Source: Cinclus cinclus
Lineage: Eukaryota; Chordata; Aves; Passeriformes; Cinclidae
Assembly: GCF_963662255.1 (NCBI RefSeq)
Contig: NC_085080.1
Location: forward strand, 999,503-1,063,502
DNA: 64,000 bases
Direction: 5' to 3'
Shown here: one piece after another, positions 11,484 to 23,761 of the stretch
Layout of the letters: each line of letters starts with the position of its first letter
Position numbering within the stretch: position 1 is the stretch's first letter
The notes under the pieces: generated by a model
Told to the model about the DNA's origin: nothing
Seen by the model: the letters and a program-made list of their open reading frames with translations, nothing else
The model's database searches: none
Position numbers and translations under genes: made by a program

Positions 11484-12677
11484 TCAGCGCAGCAACACCC
11501 CCCCCTCGGCAGCTCCAGCTTCCAGAACGTTCTGCGCCGTGGTTTTCCCGTGCTGCTCCTTCAGGTGCCGCCGGATCGCCGGCTTGTGAGCGAAGCGCAC
11601 GTTGCAGTAGGAGCAGCGGTAAGGCCGAGCTCCGCTGTGCAGGTTCAGGTGATCGTGCAAAGTGGATTTCTGGGTGAAACTCTTGCCGCAGACGCCGCAC
11701 CCGTGAGATTTCACTCCCCGGTGCACGTTCATGTGCCGGTTCAGGTTGCTGCTGTGGTTGAACTGCTTGCCGCAACGCGGGCACATAAAGACGAAATGCT
11801 GCGCTCGCATGTGGAAAACCAACTTCTCCACCCCTTGGAAAGCTTCGCCGCACTTCCCGCAGCGCGAGGACGACGAGGACGAAGACGGAGAAGGCGCGGC
11901 CGCCGTCGGCGCGGCCGCGGCGGCCCCCGGGGTTCCGACGGCGCCCGCGCTCCCCGCGGCTTCTTCGGCGCCGCCGCCGCCGCCGGGAAAGATGAGCAAC
12001 CCCTCGCCTTCGGCGTCTTCGGCCAGGCTGTAACAAGCCTTGACCACCCCCAGCTGCGGCGGGCACGGCGCCTCCGCTTGCGCCGCCGCCGCCCCGGCCG
12101 CCGCCGGCCCTCCTTGAGCGGCCGCCGCCAGCTCCCCGCCGACCGCCGCCGGCCACCTGCGTCCCCGCCGGCGCGGCGTCACCGCCGGTTCCACTTTGAC
12201 GATGCAAACGTCGGGCGCCGCGTCTTCCTCGTCTTCCTCTTCCTCGTCCTCCTCGGGTTTCGGCGTCTGCGCCGGCGCGGCCGGCGGGGCCTGGATGAAA
12301 CGAGCCAAAGCTCCCCGGCACCGTTCCACCACGTGTTCCATCTGCAGGTAACTCGCCGCCGTCAGGTAATTCACCAAATCCCTGCCGGCGAACTCCAGGG
12401 CGCCGGTGTAACACGAGAGCAGCAGGTCGGCCAGCACGCGGGCGCTGTGGGCCAGCGACACGCGCAGCTCGGCCGCCGGGTTCAGCAGGAATTGGTCGCG
12501 GAGGAACGGCGAGCAGGCCGCCAGGATGACTCGGTGGCCGCGGAACCGGAGGCTCCTGGCCACGATGGTGACGTCGCAGAAACGTTCCTCGGCCCGGAGC
12601 CGCGTCATGGAGCGAAGAGCCGCGGCCTCGTGGCCCGGCAGTTGGAAACGGAGAACCTCGGTGGCGCAGGAGGACAT
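11484..12677 (-). CDS. ZBTB12: ZBTB12, BTB-zinc finger transcription factor
   Basis: A nuclear BTB/POZ and C2H2 zinc-finger protein of 397 aa on one uninterrupted exon. The N-terminus carries the family's [13 protein letters not shown] stretch. The BTB domain (about residues 20-125) includes [31 protein letters not shown] and [17 protein letters not shown] low-complexity acidic and Ala-rich linker contains CIVKVEPA and [19 protein letters not shown], also found in human ZBTB12. Four C2H2 fingers follow at about 270-385, including [19 protein letters not shown] and [18 protein letters not shown], and the protein ends near [13 protein letters not shown]. Human ZBTB12 is somewhat longer (about 459 aa); the linker is shorter here. 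The start is the ATG after a CCCAG at 12692. A non-coding first exon probably ends at the donor near 13617. It lies directly upstream of EHMT2 on the same strand, as in mammals. Confidence 0.96.
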   Translation of the reverse strand: MSSCATEVLRFQLPGHEAAALRSMTRLRAEERFCDVTIVARSLRFRGHRVILAACSPFLRDQFLLNPAAELRVSLAHSARVLADLLLSCYTGALEFAGRDLVNYLTAASYLQMEHVVERCRGALARFIQAPPAAPAQTPKPEEDEEEEDEEDAAPDVCIVKVEPAVTPRRRGRRWPAAVGGELAAAAQGGPAAAGAAAAQAEAPCPPQLGVVKACYSLAEDAEGEGLLIFPGGGGGAEEAAGSAGAVGTPGAAAAAPTAAAPSPSSSSSSSRCGKCGEAFQGVEKLVFHMRAQHFVFMCPRCGKQFNHSSNLNRHMNVHRGVKSHGCGVCGKSFTQKSTLHDHLNLHSGARPYRCSYCNVRFAHKPAIRRHLKEQHGKTTAQNVLEAGAAEGGVLLR

Positions 12678-12689
12678 GGCGGGGGGGAC

Positions 12690-13310
12690 TGGGAGGGAAT
12701 GGGAGCGACTGGGAGTGGGGTTATTGGGGCTGGGAGGGACTGGGAATGGGACTACGGGGACTGGGAGGGACTGGGAGGGACTGGGAGTGGGGCTATGGGG
12801 ACTGGGAGTGGGGTTATTGGGGCTGGGAGGGACTGGGAATGGGACTATGGGGACTGGGAGTGGGGTTACGGGGACTGGGAGGGAATGGGAGGGACTGGGA
12901 GTGGGGTTATTGGGGCTGGGAGGGACTACGAGGGACTGGGAATAGGGCTATGGGGACTGGGAGGGAATGGGAGGAACTGGGAGTGGGGCTATGGGGACTG
13001 GGAGGGAATGGGAGCAACTGGGAGTGGAGTAATGGGGACTGGAGGTGATTGGGAGTGGGTTTGGAGGGACTGGGGGGTACTGCAGGATACTGGGGTTACT
13101 GGGAGTGGATTTGGAGGGACTGGGAGAGTTTGGAGGGACTGGGAGGCACTGGGAGCAGGGATGTGGGAACTGGGAGTGATGGGAGGTGGGACTGGAGGCA
13201 CTGGGCGTTACTGGGAGAACCGGGGGGGGGGGGGGGGGGGGCGGTCACTGGGGGTTACTGGGAGCACCGGGGGGGGTCACTGGGGGTTACTGGGAGCACT
13301 GGGTGTGGGG
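12690..13310. repeat. ACTGGGAGGGACTGGGA minisatellite in the ZBTB12 5' intron
   Basis: Units of about 10-11 bp (GGGACTGGGA, GTGGGGCTAT) fill the presumed intron between the non-coding first exon near 13.62 kb and the coding exon. 13229-13241 is a G-only tract. Confidence 0.85.
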
Positions 13311-13689
13311 CAGAGGGGAGGGGGGGTAGGGCGCTCCGAGAGTCACGTGGCTGCACCTGCAGGGAGGGGGGAGGGGAGGGGGCGGCAACACCGGGAGTTG
13401 GGGGGAGGGGAGGGAAAGGAAGACAGGGCCGCGCTGTGACGTCACCGCGCGCGGGCCCCCTCGCCATTACCGCCATCCCCCCACCATCAATCCCCCCCCC
13501 ACACACCCTCACAACCGCCACCGAGTCCTCCCTCTCCCCCACCCCCCTCTCCCCATCGACCCTTCCCCTCCTCCCGGGCCCCTCCTCCCCGTTCCGGTCG
13601 GGCCTTTCCCCGCCGTTACCGCCTGAGCCGCGGGCCCGCGGCAGCGCCGGGCCGGGGGCAGCGAGAGAGGCCGCGGGCAGGGAGGGAGG

Positions 13690-13840
13690 GGGCGCGCGCG
13701 GGGCATTGTGGGATGCAGGCGGACCCCCCCCCTTCCCCTCAGAGCGCGCGGGGCATTGTGGGATGCAGGCGGACCCCCCCCTTCTCCCCCCTCAGAGCGC
13801 GCGGGCCATTGTGGGATGCGGGCGCGCTTTGTGACGTCAT
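13690..13840. promoter_or_regulatory. ZBTB12 CpG promoter with three ZNF143-type sites and a CRE
   Basis: Three tandem copies (13697-13714, 13747-13764, 13800-13817) read on the minus strand as ATCCCACAATGCCCCGCG. This fits the ZNF143/STAF consensus YWCCCRNMATSCMYYRCR at all but the first base. A CRE (TGACGTCA, 13832-13839) and an X-box-like GTTGCCATGGCGAC (13863-13876) follow. A donor (GCG then GTAACG) near 13617 on the minus strand fits a first exon starting just below these sites. Confidence 0.6.
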
Positions 13841-13889
13841 GGCCGAGCGACGCCGCGGCGCCGTTGCCATGGCGACGCCCGAGCGGCGG

Positions 13890-14390
13890 GAAAAAATTTA
13901 AAAACTTTTTAAAAATTAAAAAAAAAAAAATAAAGCTTTTTTTAAAAATTTAAAATAACGGGCGGCGAAATGGCGGGAAAATGGTTCCCCCTCATAAAGA
14001 AAATCCGTGTGAAAATGGTCGGAAAAGGTCAAAAAGTGGTCAAAAACATCGTCCAATAATCAGTCACAAGAGCCATGAAAAACCGGTCAGAAATGGTCAA
14101 AAAATTATCCAAAGATCAGTCAAAATTCAGTCAAAAAACGGTTCAATAATCTGTCCAAAAATCCGTGAAAAAATGGCCAGAAATGGTTAAAAAAATCTAT
14201 CCAAAAATACCTGTGAAATGGTAAAAAAATGGACAAAAAATCCATGAAAAATGGTCCAAAAATAGTCCGAAAATCTGTCCAAAATCCCTCAAAAAATGGC
14301 AGATAAATCACCCGAAAGCTCACCTGAGATGGCCTCAAGTCAGCCCCAAACTGGCCAAAATTCACCCCAAAATCTGCAAGGGATGGCAGT
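13890..14390. other. AT-rich spacer, no gene seen
   Basis: Poly-A/T tracts and a loose repeat of AAAAATGGTC/AAAAATCCGT words between the ZBTB12 promoter and the next minisatellite. No coding or RNA signal is recognised. Confidence 0.6.
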
Positions 14391-14394
14391 GCCT

Positions 14395-15282
14395 GGGGAC
14401 ACCTGGGGACATTTCTGGGTCCAGGACACTGATGCCACTCCTTGGGGACACCTGGTGACAATGGTGTCACACCTTGGGGACACCTTGGGGACATCTGGAC
14501 ACACCTGGACACACCTGGTGACACCTGGGGACATCTGGGGACAGCGATGTCACACCTTGGGGACATCTCAGGACACTGGTGCCATTCCTTGGGGACACCT
14601 GAACACAACTAGGCACACCTGGACACACCTGGAGCCACTCCTTGGAGACACCCAGACACACCTGGACACATCCGGACACACCTGGTGCCACTCTTTGGGG
14701 ACACCCGGACACACACGGACACACCTGGACACACCTGGTGCCACTCCTTGGGGACACCCGGACACACCCGGACACACCTGGACACACCTGGACACACCTG
14801 GTGCCACTCCTAGGGGACACCCGGACACACCCGGACACACCTGGACACACCTGGACACACCTGGAGCCACTCCTTGGGGACACCCAGACACACCTGGACA
14901 CATCCGGACACACCTGGTGCCACTCTTTGGGGACACCCGGACACACACGGACACACCTGGACACACCTGGACACACCTGGTGCCACTCCTTGGGGACACC
15001 CGGACACACCCGGACACACCCGGACACACCTGGACACACCTGGTGCCACTCCTTGGGGACACCCGGACACACCCGGACACACCCGGACACACCTGGACAC
15101 ACCTGGTGCCACTCCTTGGGGACACCCGGACACACCTGGACACACCTGGTGCCACTCCTTGGGGACACCCGGACACACCTGGACACACCTGGTGCCACTC
15201 CTTGGGGACACCCGGACACACCCGGACACACCCGGACACACCTGGACACACCTGGACACACCTGGTGCCACTCCTTGGGGAC
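14395..15282. repeat. GGACACACCTGGACACACC minisatellite
   Basis: About 890 bp of 11-12 bp units (GGACACACCT) organised in larger blocks ending GTGCCACTCCTTGGGGACACCC. A block of about 230 bp is repeated near 14640 and 14870. It sits immediately 3' of the small gene at 15285-15503. Confidence 0.95.
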
Positions 15283-15361
15283 GTTTATTGGCTCGGTGTC
15301 TCCTGGCGGGGGGAGGGGTCGCTGGGTGTCCCCTGTGTCCCGGGGGGGGGCGGGGCCGTGT

Positions 15362-15402
<41 letters not shown>

Positions 15403-15938
15403 TCGCCGCCGGGCCAGGCGGGCAGAGGTGGCCACGGGGCGAGCGGGATCCCCGGGGGTGGGGGAGGGGAGGGGGAGGGGGGGGAGGGGCGGCGTTCGGC
15501 CATGGCTGGAGGGGGGAGGGGACAGAGGGGACAGCGCTGAGCGACAGGGACACCCCCCCACTGACCACCAGTGCCTCCCAGTTTGGTCCCAGTGACCCCC
15601 CCCCAGTACCTCCCAGTAACCCCCAGTACCCCCCAGTCACCACCAGTGCCTCCCAGTAACCCCAGGTGACCAACAGTGACCCCCCCCCAGTTCCTCCCAG
15701 TATCCACCAGTTCCTCCCAGTAACTCCAAGTGACTGTGACCTCCCCAGTTCCTCCCTGTTTGGTCCCAGTGACCCCCCCAGTTCCTCCCAGTAGCCACCA
15801 CTAACCCCCCAGTCTCTCCCAGTGACCCCCCCCCAGTGGTTCCCAGTTCCCCCCGGTACCTGGCAGTGCTGCCTGGTCCCTCCTGTGCTGCACTGGGAGC
15901 AAACTGGGAGCACTGGGATCCCCCCCGGGTCTCTTAAA
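15283..15938 (-). CDS. Possible small Pro-rich protein gene next to CDSN (PSORS1C2 position)
   Basis: The reading frame 15503-15285 encodes 72 aa, starting MAERRPSPPSPSPPPPPG and followed by five Gly-Asp-Ser units. A CCTCCAG acceptor precedes the ATG by two bases. The stop TAA lies inside an AATAAA signal (15288-15283). Upstream, a TTTAAG box (15938-15933), an AP-1 site TGAGTCA on the minus strand (15983-15977) and a donor (CTGCCAG then GTACCG, near 15859) suggest a short first exon. In human, the small Pro-rich secreted gene PSORS1C2 lies in this position next to CDSN, but I see no signal peptide and no clear residue match here. It could be a chance frame. Confidence 0.3.
15540..15858. repeat. 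CCCCCAGTTCCTCCCAGTAA repeat
   Basis: Irregular 10-22 bp CCCAGT-containing units, probably the intron of the possible small gene at 15285-15938. Confidence 0.8.
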
Positions 15939-16029
15939 GGCCCCCGGGGGTGGGGGAGGGGTGGGGGGAGGGGCCCTGACTCAGTTCCCGGCATTCCCTG
16001 CGCCGGGGGGGGGGTGTTTTGGGGACCCC

Positions 16030-17036
<1,007 letters not shown>

Positions 17037-17137
17037 TGATCCTTCAGGACCCTCTGGGATCCGTTGGGATCCTCCAGGAACCTTCGGGATCCTTCAGGAC
17101 CTTTTGGGATCCCTTGGGATCCTTTAGGACCCTTCCC

Positions 17138-20100
17138 CTATTTCCGACAGCCCCCACACCCATCCCCCTCCCCGCCCCCATCCCCGGGGCCGGATCCCTC
17201 AGTGGATCCCTGGGTGGATCCCGTCCCATATCCCGTCCCGGATCCCGTCCCAGATCCCATCCCGGACCCCTGGGTGGATCCCGTCCCAGATCCCGTCCCG
17301 GATCCCATCCCAGACCCCTGGGTGGATCCCGTCCCGTATCCCATCCCGGATCCCATCCCGGATCCCGTCCCGGATCCCATCCCGGACCCCTGGGCGGATC
17401 CCGGTCCCCGGCGGATCGGGATGTGCCCCCCGATGCGGGCGGGGTCGCGCAGCCCCGGCACGAAGGGGATCCCGGGATTCTTGTAACCGGGGCGCTGCCG
17501 AGATCCCGAAAATCCCCCGGAGGATCCCGATCCGCCCCCGTAGGATCCAGACCCTCCGTAGGATCCCGATCCGCCCCCGTAGGATCCTGATCCACCCCCA
17601 TAGGATCCCGAATCCCCTCCATAGGATCCCCCATAGGATCCCGGTCTGCCCCCATAGGATCCCCCATAGGATCCTGATCCACTCCCATAGGATCCCCCAT
17701 AGGATCCCGATCCACCCCCATAGGATCCCCCATAGGATCCCGATCCACTCCCATAGGATCCCCCATAGGATCCCGGTCTGCCCCCGTAGGATCCCGAATC
17801 CCCTCCATAGGATCCCCCATAGGATCCCGGTCTGCCCCCATGGGATCCCGATCCACCCCCATAGGATCCCCCGTAGGATCCCGATCCACTCCCATAGGAT
17901 CCCCCATAGGATCCTGGTCTTCCATAGGATCCTGATCCCCCATGGGATCCCGATCCACCCCCATAGGATCCCCCATAGGATCCCGATCCGCCCCCATAGG
18001 ATCCTGGTCTTCCATAGGACCCCGATCCACTCCCGTAGGATCCCGGTCTGCCCCCATAGGATCCCGATCCACCCCCATAGGATCCCCCATAGGATCCTGG
18101 TCTTCCATAGGACCCTGATCCCCCATAGGATCCCGATCCACTCCCATAGGATCCCCCGTAGGATCCCGGTCTGCCCCCATAGGATCCTGGTCTTCCATAG
18201 GACCCTGATCCCCCATAGGATCCCGATCCACCCCCATAGGATCCCCCGTAGGATCCCGAGGATCCCCCGTAGGAATCCAGGCCCCCGTAGGAGCTGGATC
18301 CACTTCCCCCAGGTCTTCCCGATCCAGATCCTGATCCGGATCCAGGTCTTTGTGATCCAGATCCTGATCCGGGTCTGCCCGGTCCCGATCCAGATCCAGG
18401 TTTTCCTGATCCAGATCCCGATCCGGGTTTTCCTGATCCGGATCCTGATCCGGGTTTTCCTGATCCAGATCCGTAGGACCCTGAGCTGGATCCCCCATAG
18501 GATCCCGATCCCCCCCCGTAGGATCCCAAATTTCCAGAGGATCCCGAGGTGCCATAGGATCCCGGATTTCCGTAGGATCCCCCATAGGATCCCGAATCTC
18601 CTCCATAGGATCCCGAGCTTCCCCCATAGGATCCCGAGCTTCCAGAAGATCCCGATCCACCTCCGGAGGATCCCGGTCTACCCCCATGGGATCCCAGATT
18701 CCCAGAAGGTCCCGAACTTCCCCCATAGGATCCCGAATTTCCATAGGAACCTGAACTTCCCCCATAGGATCCCGAATTTCCACCATAGGATCCCGAACTT
18801 CCCCCATAGGATCCCGAATCTCCCCCGGCGGATCCCGAATCTCCCCCGGCGGATCCCGGATTCCCGTCGGATCCCGATCCCGATCCCAGCTGGGGGCTGA
18901 GGATTCCCGGCGGATCCTTGCAGGGATCGACCCCGGCCGTGAGCGGGGCCAGGGCGGGGGAGGGGCTGGAACAGCGCCCCCAGGCGGCTGCGGGGGAGGG
19001 GCACCAGTTCACACCAGTTCACACCAGTACACACCGGTTCAAACCGGTTCACACTGGTTTGTACTGGTTTGTGTTGGTTTGTACCGGTACAGCCCAGTTT
19101 GTACCAGCTCATCCCAGTTCCTTCCAGCCCATCCCAGTTAATTCCCAGTTCTTCCCAGTTCTCATCCCACTCCATCCCAGTTCCTCCCAGTCAATCCCAG
19201 TCCACCCCAGCTCATCACAGTTCTTCCCAGTTCCTGTCCCAGTCCATCCCAGTTCATCCCAGTTCCTCCCAGTCCACCCCAGTCCATTTCATCCCAGTTC
19301 CTCCCAGTCTATCCCAATCCATCCCAGTCCATCCCAGTCCCACCCCAGCTCATCCCAGCTCATCCCAGTCCATCCCAGTTTGTCCCAGTTCATCCCAGTC
19401 ACCGCAGCCCTGCCCAGATTCCGTATCCATCATTCCCAGTCCCTCCCAGTCCATCCCAGTTCATCCCAGTCACTCCCAAATTCCCTATCATTCTATCTCC
19501 GGCCCTCCCAGTCCCTCCCAGTCCCTCCCAGTTCCTGTCCCAGTTTTCCTTCCTGACCCCATCCCAGCCATCCCAGTCTAACCCAGTATATCCCAGTGCT
19601 CTGTCCAAGGAGAATCTATTCCCAGTCCATCCCAGTCCATCCCAGTGCCCCCCAGTCCCCTCCTCGTCTCTCCCAGTCCATCCCAGTTCCATCCCAGTCC
19701 ATCCCAGTCCCTCCCAATCCCACCCCAGTCTCCCGAGTCTCCATCCCTGTCCATCCCAGTTCCCACACTCTCCATCCCAGTCCATCCCAGTCCATCCCAG
19801 TGCCCCCCAATCTCCTCCCAGTCCAACCCAGTCCATCCCAGTGCCCCTCAATCCCCTCCCAGTCCATCCCAGTCCATCCCAGTCCATCCCAGTGCCCCTC
19901 AATCCCCTCCCAGTCCATCCCAGTCCATCCCAGTCCATCCCAGTGCCCCTCAATCCCCTCCCAGTCCATCCCAGTCCATCCCAGTCCATCCCAGTGCCCC
20001 TCAATCCCCTCCCAGTCCATCCCAGTCCATCCCAGTGCCCCCCAATCTCCTCCCAGTCCATCCCAGTCCATCCCAGTGCCCCCCAGTCCCCTCCCAATCC

Positions 20101-20292
20101 ATCCCAGTCCATCCCAGTGCCCCCCAGTCCCCTCCTCGTCTCTCCCAGTCCATCCCAGTTCCCCCAGTCTCCATCCCAGTGCCCTCCAGTCCCCTCCCGG
20201 TCTCTCCCAGTCCATCCCAGTTCCCCCAGTCTCACCGGGCAGCAGCAGCAGCAGCAGCAGGGCGGGGGCCGGAGGGGCCGGGGCGGAGCCAT
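17138..20292 (-). CDS. CDSN: Corneodesmosin-like Gly-Ser-Tyr repeat protein
   Basis: Corneodesmosin is a secreted Gly/Ser-rich adhesion protein of cornified epithelium. Two coding exons: 20292-20236 and 18987-17138. Exon 2 begins with a segment holding GVDPCKDPPGILSP, closely resembling the DPCKDPTRITSP of mammalian CDSN after its signal peptide. It continues for about 450 residues as SGSYGG units and ends with a non-repetitive stretch (RPGYKNPGIPFVPGLRDP) and a GSGMGSGT repeat. Exon 1 holds one ATG and a CTG run whose leucine frame (LLLLLLLLPG) is the expected signal peptide and joins exon 2 in phase. From the ATG itself the run reads as cysteines, so the assembled exon is one base out of frame. 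The promoter (TATA, AP-1) suits an epidermal gene. Another Gly/Ser/Tyr-rich epidermal protein is the alternative. Confidence 0.68.
19010..20230. repeat. CDSN intron minisatellites
   Basis: 19010-19100 carries CACACCAGTTCACACCGGTTC words, including AACCGGTT at 19042-19049. 19100-20230 is TCCCAGTCCATCCCAGT(T/C) repeat. 19840-20140 contains an exact 54-63 bp higher-order unit (CAGTGCCCCTCAATCCCCTC plus three CAGTCCATCC). Confidence 0.92.
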
Positions 20293-20389
20293 CGGGGCCA
20301 GGTGAGCCCAGGTGTGCCCAGGTGAGCCCAGGTGTGCCCAGGTGAGCCCAGGTGGGACAGGAGGGGACAGGAGGGGACCTGGGGACACC

Positions 20390-20397
20390 TTAAATAG
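20390..20397 (-). promoter_or_regulatory. TATA box of the CDSN-like gene
   Basis: CTATTTAA on the minus strand, about 100 bp upstream of the only ATG in exon 1 (20292). Transcription would start near 20360. Confidence 0.6.
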
Positions 20398-20468
20398 CCC
20401 AGGTGAGGGGGGAGGGGCCCAGGTGGGGCTGGGGAGGGAGGGGGCCCCACCCCACCCCCAAAATCCTC

Positions 20469-20475
20469 TGAGTCA
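20469..20475. promoter_or_regulatory. AP-1 site upstream of the CDSN-like TATA box
   Basis: A perfect TGAGTCA about 75 bp upstream of the TATA box. AP-1 sites are common in keratinocyte differentiation genes; function here is inferred. Confidence 0.5.
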
Positions 20476-20499
20476 CCGGGATTGACCTGCTTGGGGTGG

Positions 20500-21240
20500 G
20501 GGGGGTGGGGACACACCTGGGGACACACCTGGGGGGAGGGGGACACACCTGGGGGGAGGGGGACACACCTGGGGACACCTGAGATACACGTGGGGACACA
20601 CCTGGGGAGGAGGGGGACACACCTGGGGGGATGGGGGCACACCTGGAGCACACCTGGATCACACCTGAGGGCACCTGGAATACCTGGAAGGCACCTGAAG
20701 TCCACCTGGAGGGAATTGGGATACCTGGATCACACCTGGATCACATCTGGAATACTTGGAACACACCTGGATCACATCTCCAATACCTGGAGCACACCTG
20801 GATCACTCCTGAGGGGTCACCTGGTTCTCCCCCAGCTGAGGGAGTCAGGGCTCACCTGGCTGGGATCAAGATCAGGATCAAGTCAGAGCTCACCTGTCCA
20901 GGTGTGGGGTCAGGGTCAGGATTGGGGTCAGAGCTCACCTGTCCAGGTGTGGGGTCAGGGCTCACCTGTCCAGGTGTGACATCACCACTCACCTGGCTGG
21001 GATTGAGATCAGTGCTCACCTGTCCAGGTGTGGGGTCAGGATCAGGATCGGGGTCAGGGCTCACCTGCCCAGGTGTGGGGTCAGGGCTCACCTGCCCAGC
21101 CATGACGTCATCACACACCTGCCCAGCCATGACGTCATCGCTCACCTGGGTCAGGATTTGGGTGCGACCGACGCCGAGGTGACCCCGACCCCCACCCCGG
21201 GGTGCGGCCCCAGGTGAGGGGGGGAGGGGCCGGCAGGTGA
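20500..21240. repeat. ACACACCTGGGG and CTCACCTGTCCAGGTGTGGGG repeats
   Basis: 20500-20820 is a degenerate ACACCTGGA/ACACCTGGGG array. 20830-21150 holds about ten units built around CTCACCTGTCCAGGTGTGGGGTCAGG, each containing two facing E-boxes. Intergenic between the CDSN and PPP1R18 promoters. Confidence 0.85.
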
Positions 21241-21259
21241 GGTCAGGTGGGGGTGGGGG

Positions 21260-22160
21260 AGGGGAGGGAGAGACGCGGCCACCGCCCCTCCCCCACCCCT
21301 CACCCCCCCCAGGGGATCCCGGGAATTTGGGAGAAATTTGGGGGAATTTTGGGATCTGGGGAGTCCAGGAAAGGGAATTTGGGGAGATTTGGGGCAATTT
21401 GGGGAATTTTTGGGAATTTGGGGCAATTTGGGGGAAATTTGGGGGAATTTGGGGGAATTTAGGGAAACTTGAGGGGATTTGGGGGAAAATTTGGGGGGAT
21501 TTGGGGAAAATTTGGCATCCAGGAGGGTCTGGAGGGTCCCGGAAAAGGAAATTTGGGGAAATTTGGGGCAATTTTTGGAGGAATTTGGGATCTGGGGGAG
21601 TCCCAGGAGAGAAAATTTTGGGGGAATTTTGGGCGGAACTCCCGAGATTTGAGCGGAATTTTTGGGGCCGCGCGGCTCCGACCCCACCCCCTCAAAAAAA
21701 AACAAAAACAAAACAAAAAACCCCCCCCAAAAAAAACCAAAACCAAAACTAAACAAAACAAATAAAAAACCCCAAAAATCCCTTCCGAGGCCCCTCCCCC
21801 TCCCCAAGCCCCGCCCCCTCCCCAAGCCCCGCCCCCATTTCCGCACACAAAGGCGAACTCCACCCCTCCCCCACCCCCCCAAAAAAACACCCCCGAGAGC
21901 CCCAAAATCCCCGAATTTCCCCCCAAAACTTTTTTTTTTGCCCCTCCCCCACCCTCCCCGATATTTTTTTTTTAAAGTTTTATTTTCACCCCTCCCCCAC
22001 CCTCCAAATTTCCCCTTTTTTTTTTTTTTTTTTTTTGGGGGGGGGGGGGAGGGGGATTTTGAAGGGAAGCCCCTCCTCCCCCCTCCCGCCCCTCCCCCTC
22101 CCCCCCCCAGGAAAAGCCGCTTTTCCTCCCCCTCCCCCCGCCCCTCCCCCACCCCTCCCC
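21260..22160. other. G- and C-homopolymer-rich spacer
   Basis: GGGAATTTGGGG-type words (21310-21660), then alternating poly-C, poly-A and poly-T tracts. No gene is seen. Assembly accuracy is probably low here. Confidence 0.6.
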
Positions 22161-22210
22161 TCCCCCCCCCCCTCCGCTTCCTCCCGGTCCCTCCCGCGCT
22201 CCAGCCCGGG
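22161..22210 (+). other. Probable non-coding first exon end of PPP1R18
   Basis: The sequence ending CCAGCCCGGG is followed by a strong donor GTGAGTAT (22211). The next good acceptor is CCCTGCAG at 23742, 20 bp before the PPP1R18 ATG. The left limit is a guess. Confidence 0.4.
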
Positions 22211-23742
22211 GTGAGTATTTTGGGGACCCCTCCCCCACCCCTTCCCAAATTTTGGGGGGGATCCCTCGAGGTTGGGTGGGGGAGGGGCGTGGGACCACCC
22301 CCCCCTTTTTTTTTTTGGGGGGGGGATTTCCCCTCCCCCCTTCTTTTATTTTTTTTTCCCGTTTTTTTTTTCACCCAAAAAAAAAAAAAAAACCCCGCTC
22401 CGAGTTCTCCCCTCCCCCCACCGGACACACCCCGCGCGCTCCTGGGGGGGTCCCCAAAATTTTTTTTTGGGGGGGGGGGGAGGGGGGAGAAGGGAGGGGG
22501 GGGCTCAAGGATTTCTCCCTCCCCTCCCCCACCCCGCGGTGATTTTTTTTTTTTTTTTTTTTTTCTTTTTGGGGCGTTTTCCTTCGCTTTTGGGATTCCT
22601 GGGATGCTCCCGGCGCGCCCCTCCCCCCGCTCCTCCTCCCATCCCCCGCGGATTTTTTTTTTTTTTTTTTTTTTGGGAATTCTCGCGGGGTTTTTTGGGA
22701 ATTCCCGCGTTGGTTTATTTATTTATTTATTTATTTATTTAATTTTTGGGGGGGGATTTCCCTCCTCCGGATTTTTGGGATTTTCCCCCTCCCCGCCCCC
22801 CCCAAGGATTTCCTGCGACCCCCGCCCGGATTTTTTTGGGGATTCGACCGAAATTTCCCCGAAATTCCCACAAAATTTACCTTTCCCCAAATTCCCCCAA
22901 TTTTTTCCCCCCAGAATTCCCGGGATTTCCCCAAAAAATTATCCCCCCAAATTCCTTTAATATCCCCGGGATTCCCCAAAAAACTATGCCCCAAAATAAT
23001 TCCCAGAATTCCCCTAAAATTATGCCCCTCAAAAATTCCCCCCAAATTATCCCCAAAATTCCCGTAATTCCCCAAAAATTATCCCCCAAAATTCCCCCCA
23101 AAATTTATCCCCAAAATTCCTTTAAAATCCCTGAGATTTCCCTGAAATTATCCCCCAAAATTCCCGAAATTCCCCCAAAATTCCCCTCCAGTTGCCCCCA
23201 AATCCTTGGTGGCCACTGTCCCTTCCCTGGTGGCTCCACTGTCCCCAAACCCAATCCCAGTCCCCCCGTGCTGGGTCCCCAAATGTCCCCAAATGTCCCC
23301 AAATGTCCCCAAATGGCCCCAAATGGCCCCAAATGGCCCCCGCAGTTCTCGGTGTCCCACTGTCCCCTCCCTGTCCCCTCACTGTCCCCAAATGTCCCCT
23401 CAGTGTCCCCAAATGTCCCCTCCCTGTCCCCAAATGTCCCCTCACTGTCCCCTCAGTGTCCCCTCAGTGTCCCCAAATGTCCCCTCCCTGTCCCCAAATG
23501 TCCCCTCAGTGTCCCCAAATGTCCCCTCCCTGTCCCCAAATGTCCCCTCAGTGTCCCCAAATGTCCCCTCCCTGTCCCCAAATGTCCCCTCCCTGTCCCC
23601 TCCGTGTCCCCTCAGTGTCCCCAAATGTCCCCTCCCTGTCCCCTCAGTGTCCCCTCCCTGTCCCCAAATGTCCCCTCCCTGTCCCCTCAGTGTCCCCTCC
23701 CTGTCCCCAAATGTCCCCTCACTGTCCCCGCTGTCCCTGCAG
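22211..23742. repeat. PPP1R18 intron 1: homopolymers, then GTCCCCAAATGTCCCCTCC repeat
   Basis: 22211-22760 is rich in G/T homopolymers. 22860-23190 has TTCCCCAAAATT words. 23275-23735 is a regular array of about 19-bp GTCCCCAAATGTCCCCTCA/CC units running up to the acceptor. Confidence 0.85.
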
Positions 23743-23761
23743 TCCCCGCTGTCCCCTCGGG

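Noticed and set aside
10515..13439. 974-codon plus-strand frame over ZBTB12
   Set aside because: It is the GC-rich antisense shadow of the conserved ZBTB12 frame and has no recognisable domain.
13841..13905. Short plus-strand ORF starting MAERRRGAVAMATP beside the CRE
   Set aside because: Only about 20 codons before a stop, no splice donor in frame that I could support; likely CpG-island noise.
14395..15282. Regular spacing suggestive of a CRISPR array
   Set aside because: Units are contiguous without unique spacers, and the genome is eukaryotic.
17138..18900. Asp/Pro/Met/Arg-rich frame (DPMGVDRD) on the minus strand
   Set aside because: Another frame of the same GGATCC repeat. The Gly-Ser-Tyr frame carries the DPCKDP motif and non-repetitive ends, so it is preferred.
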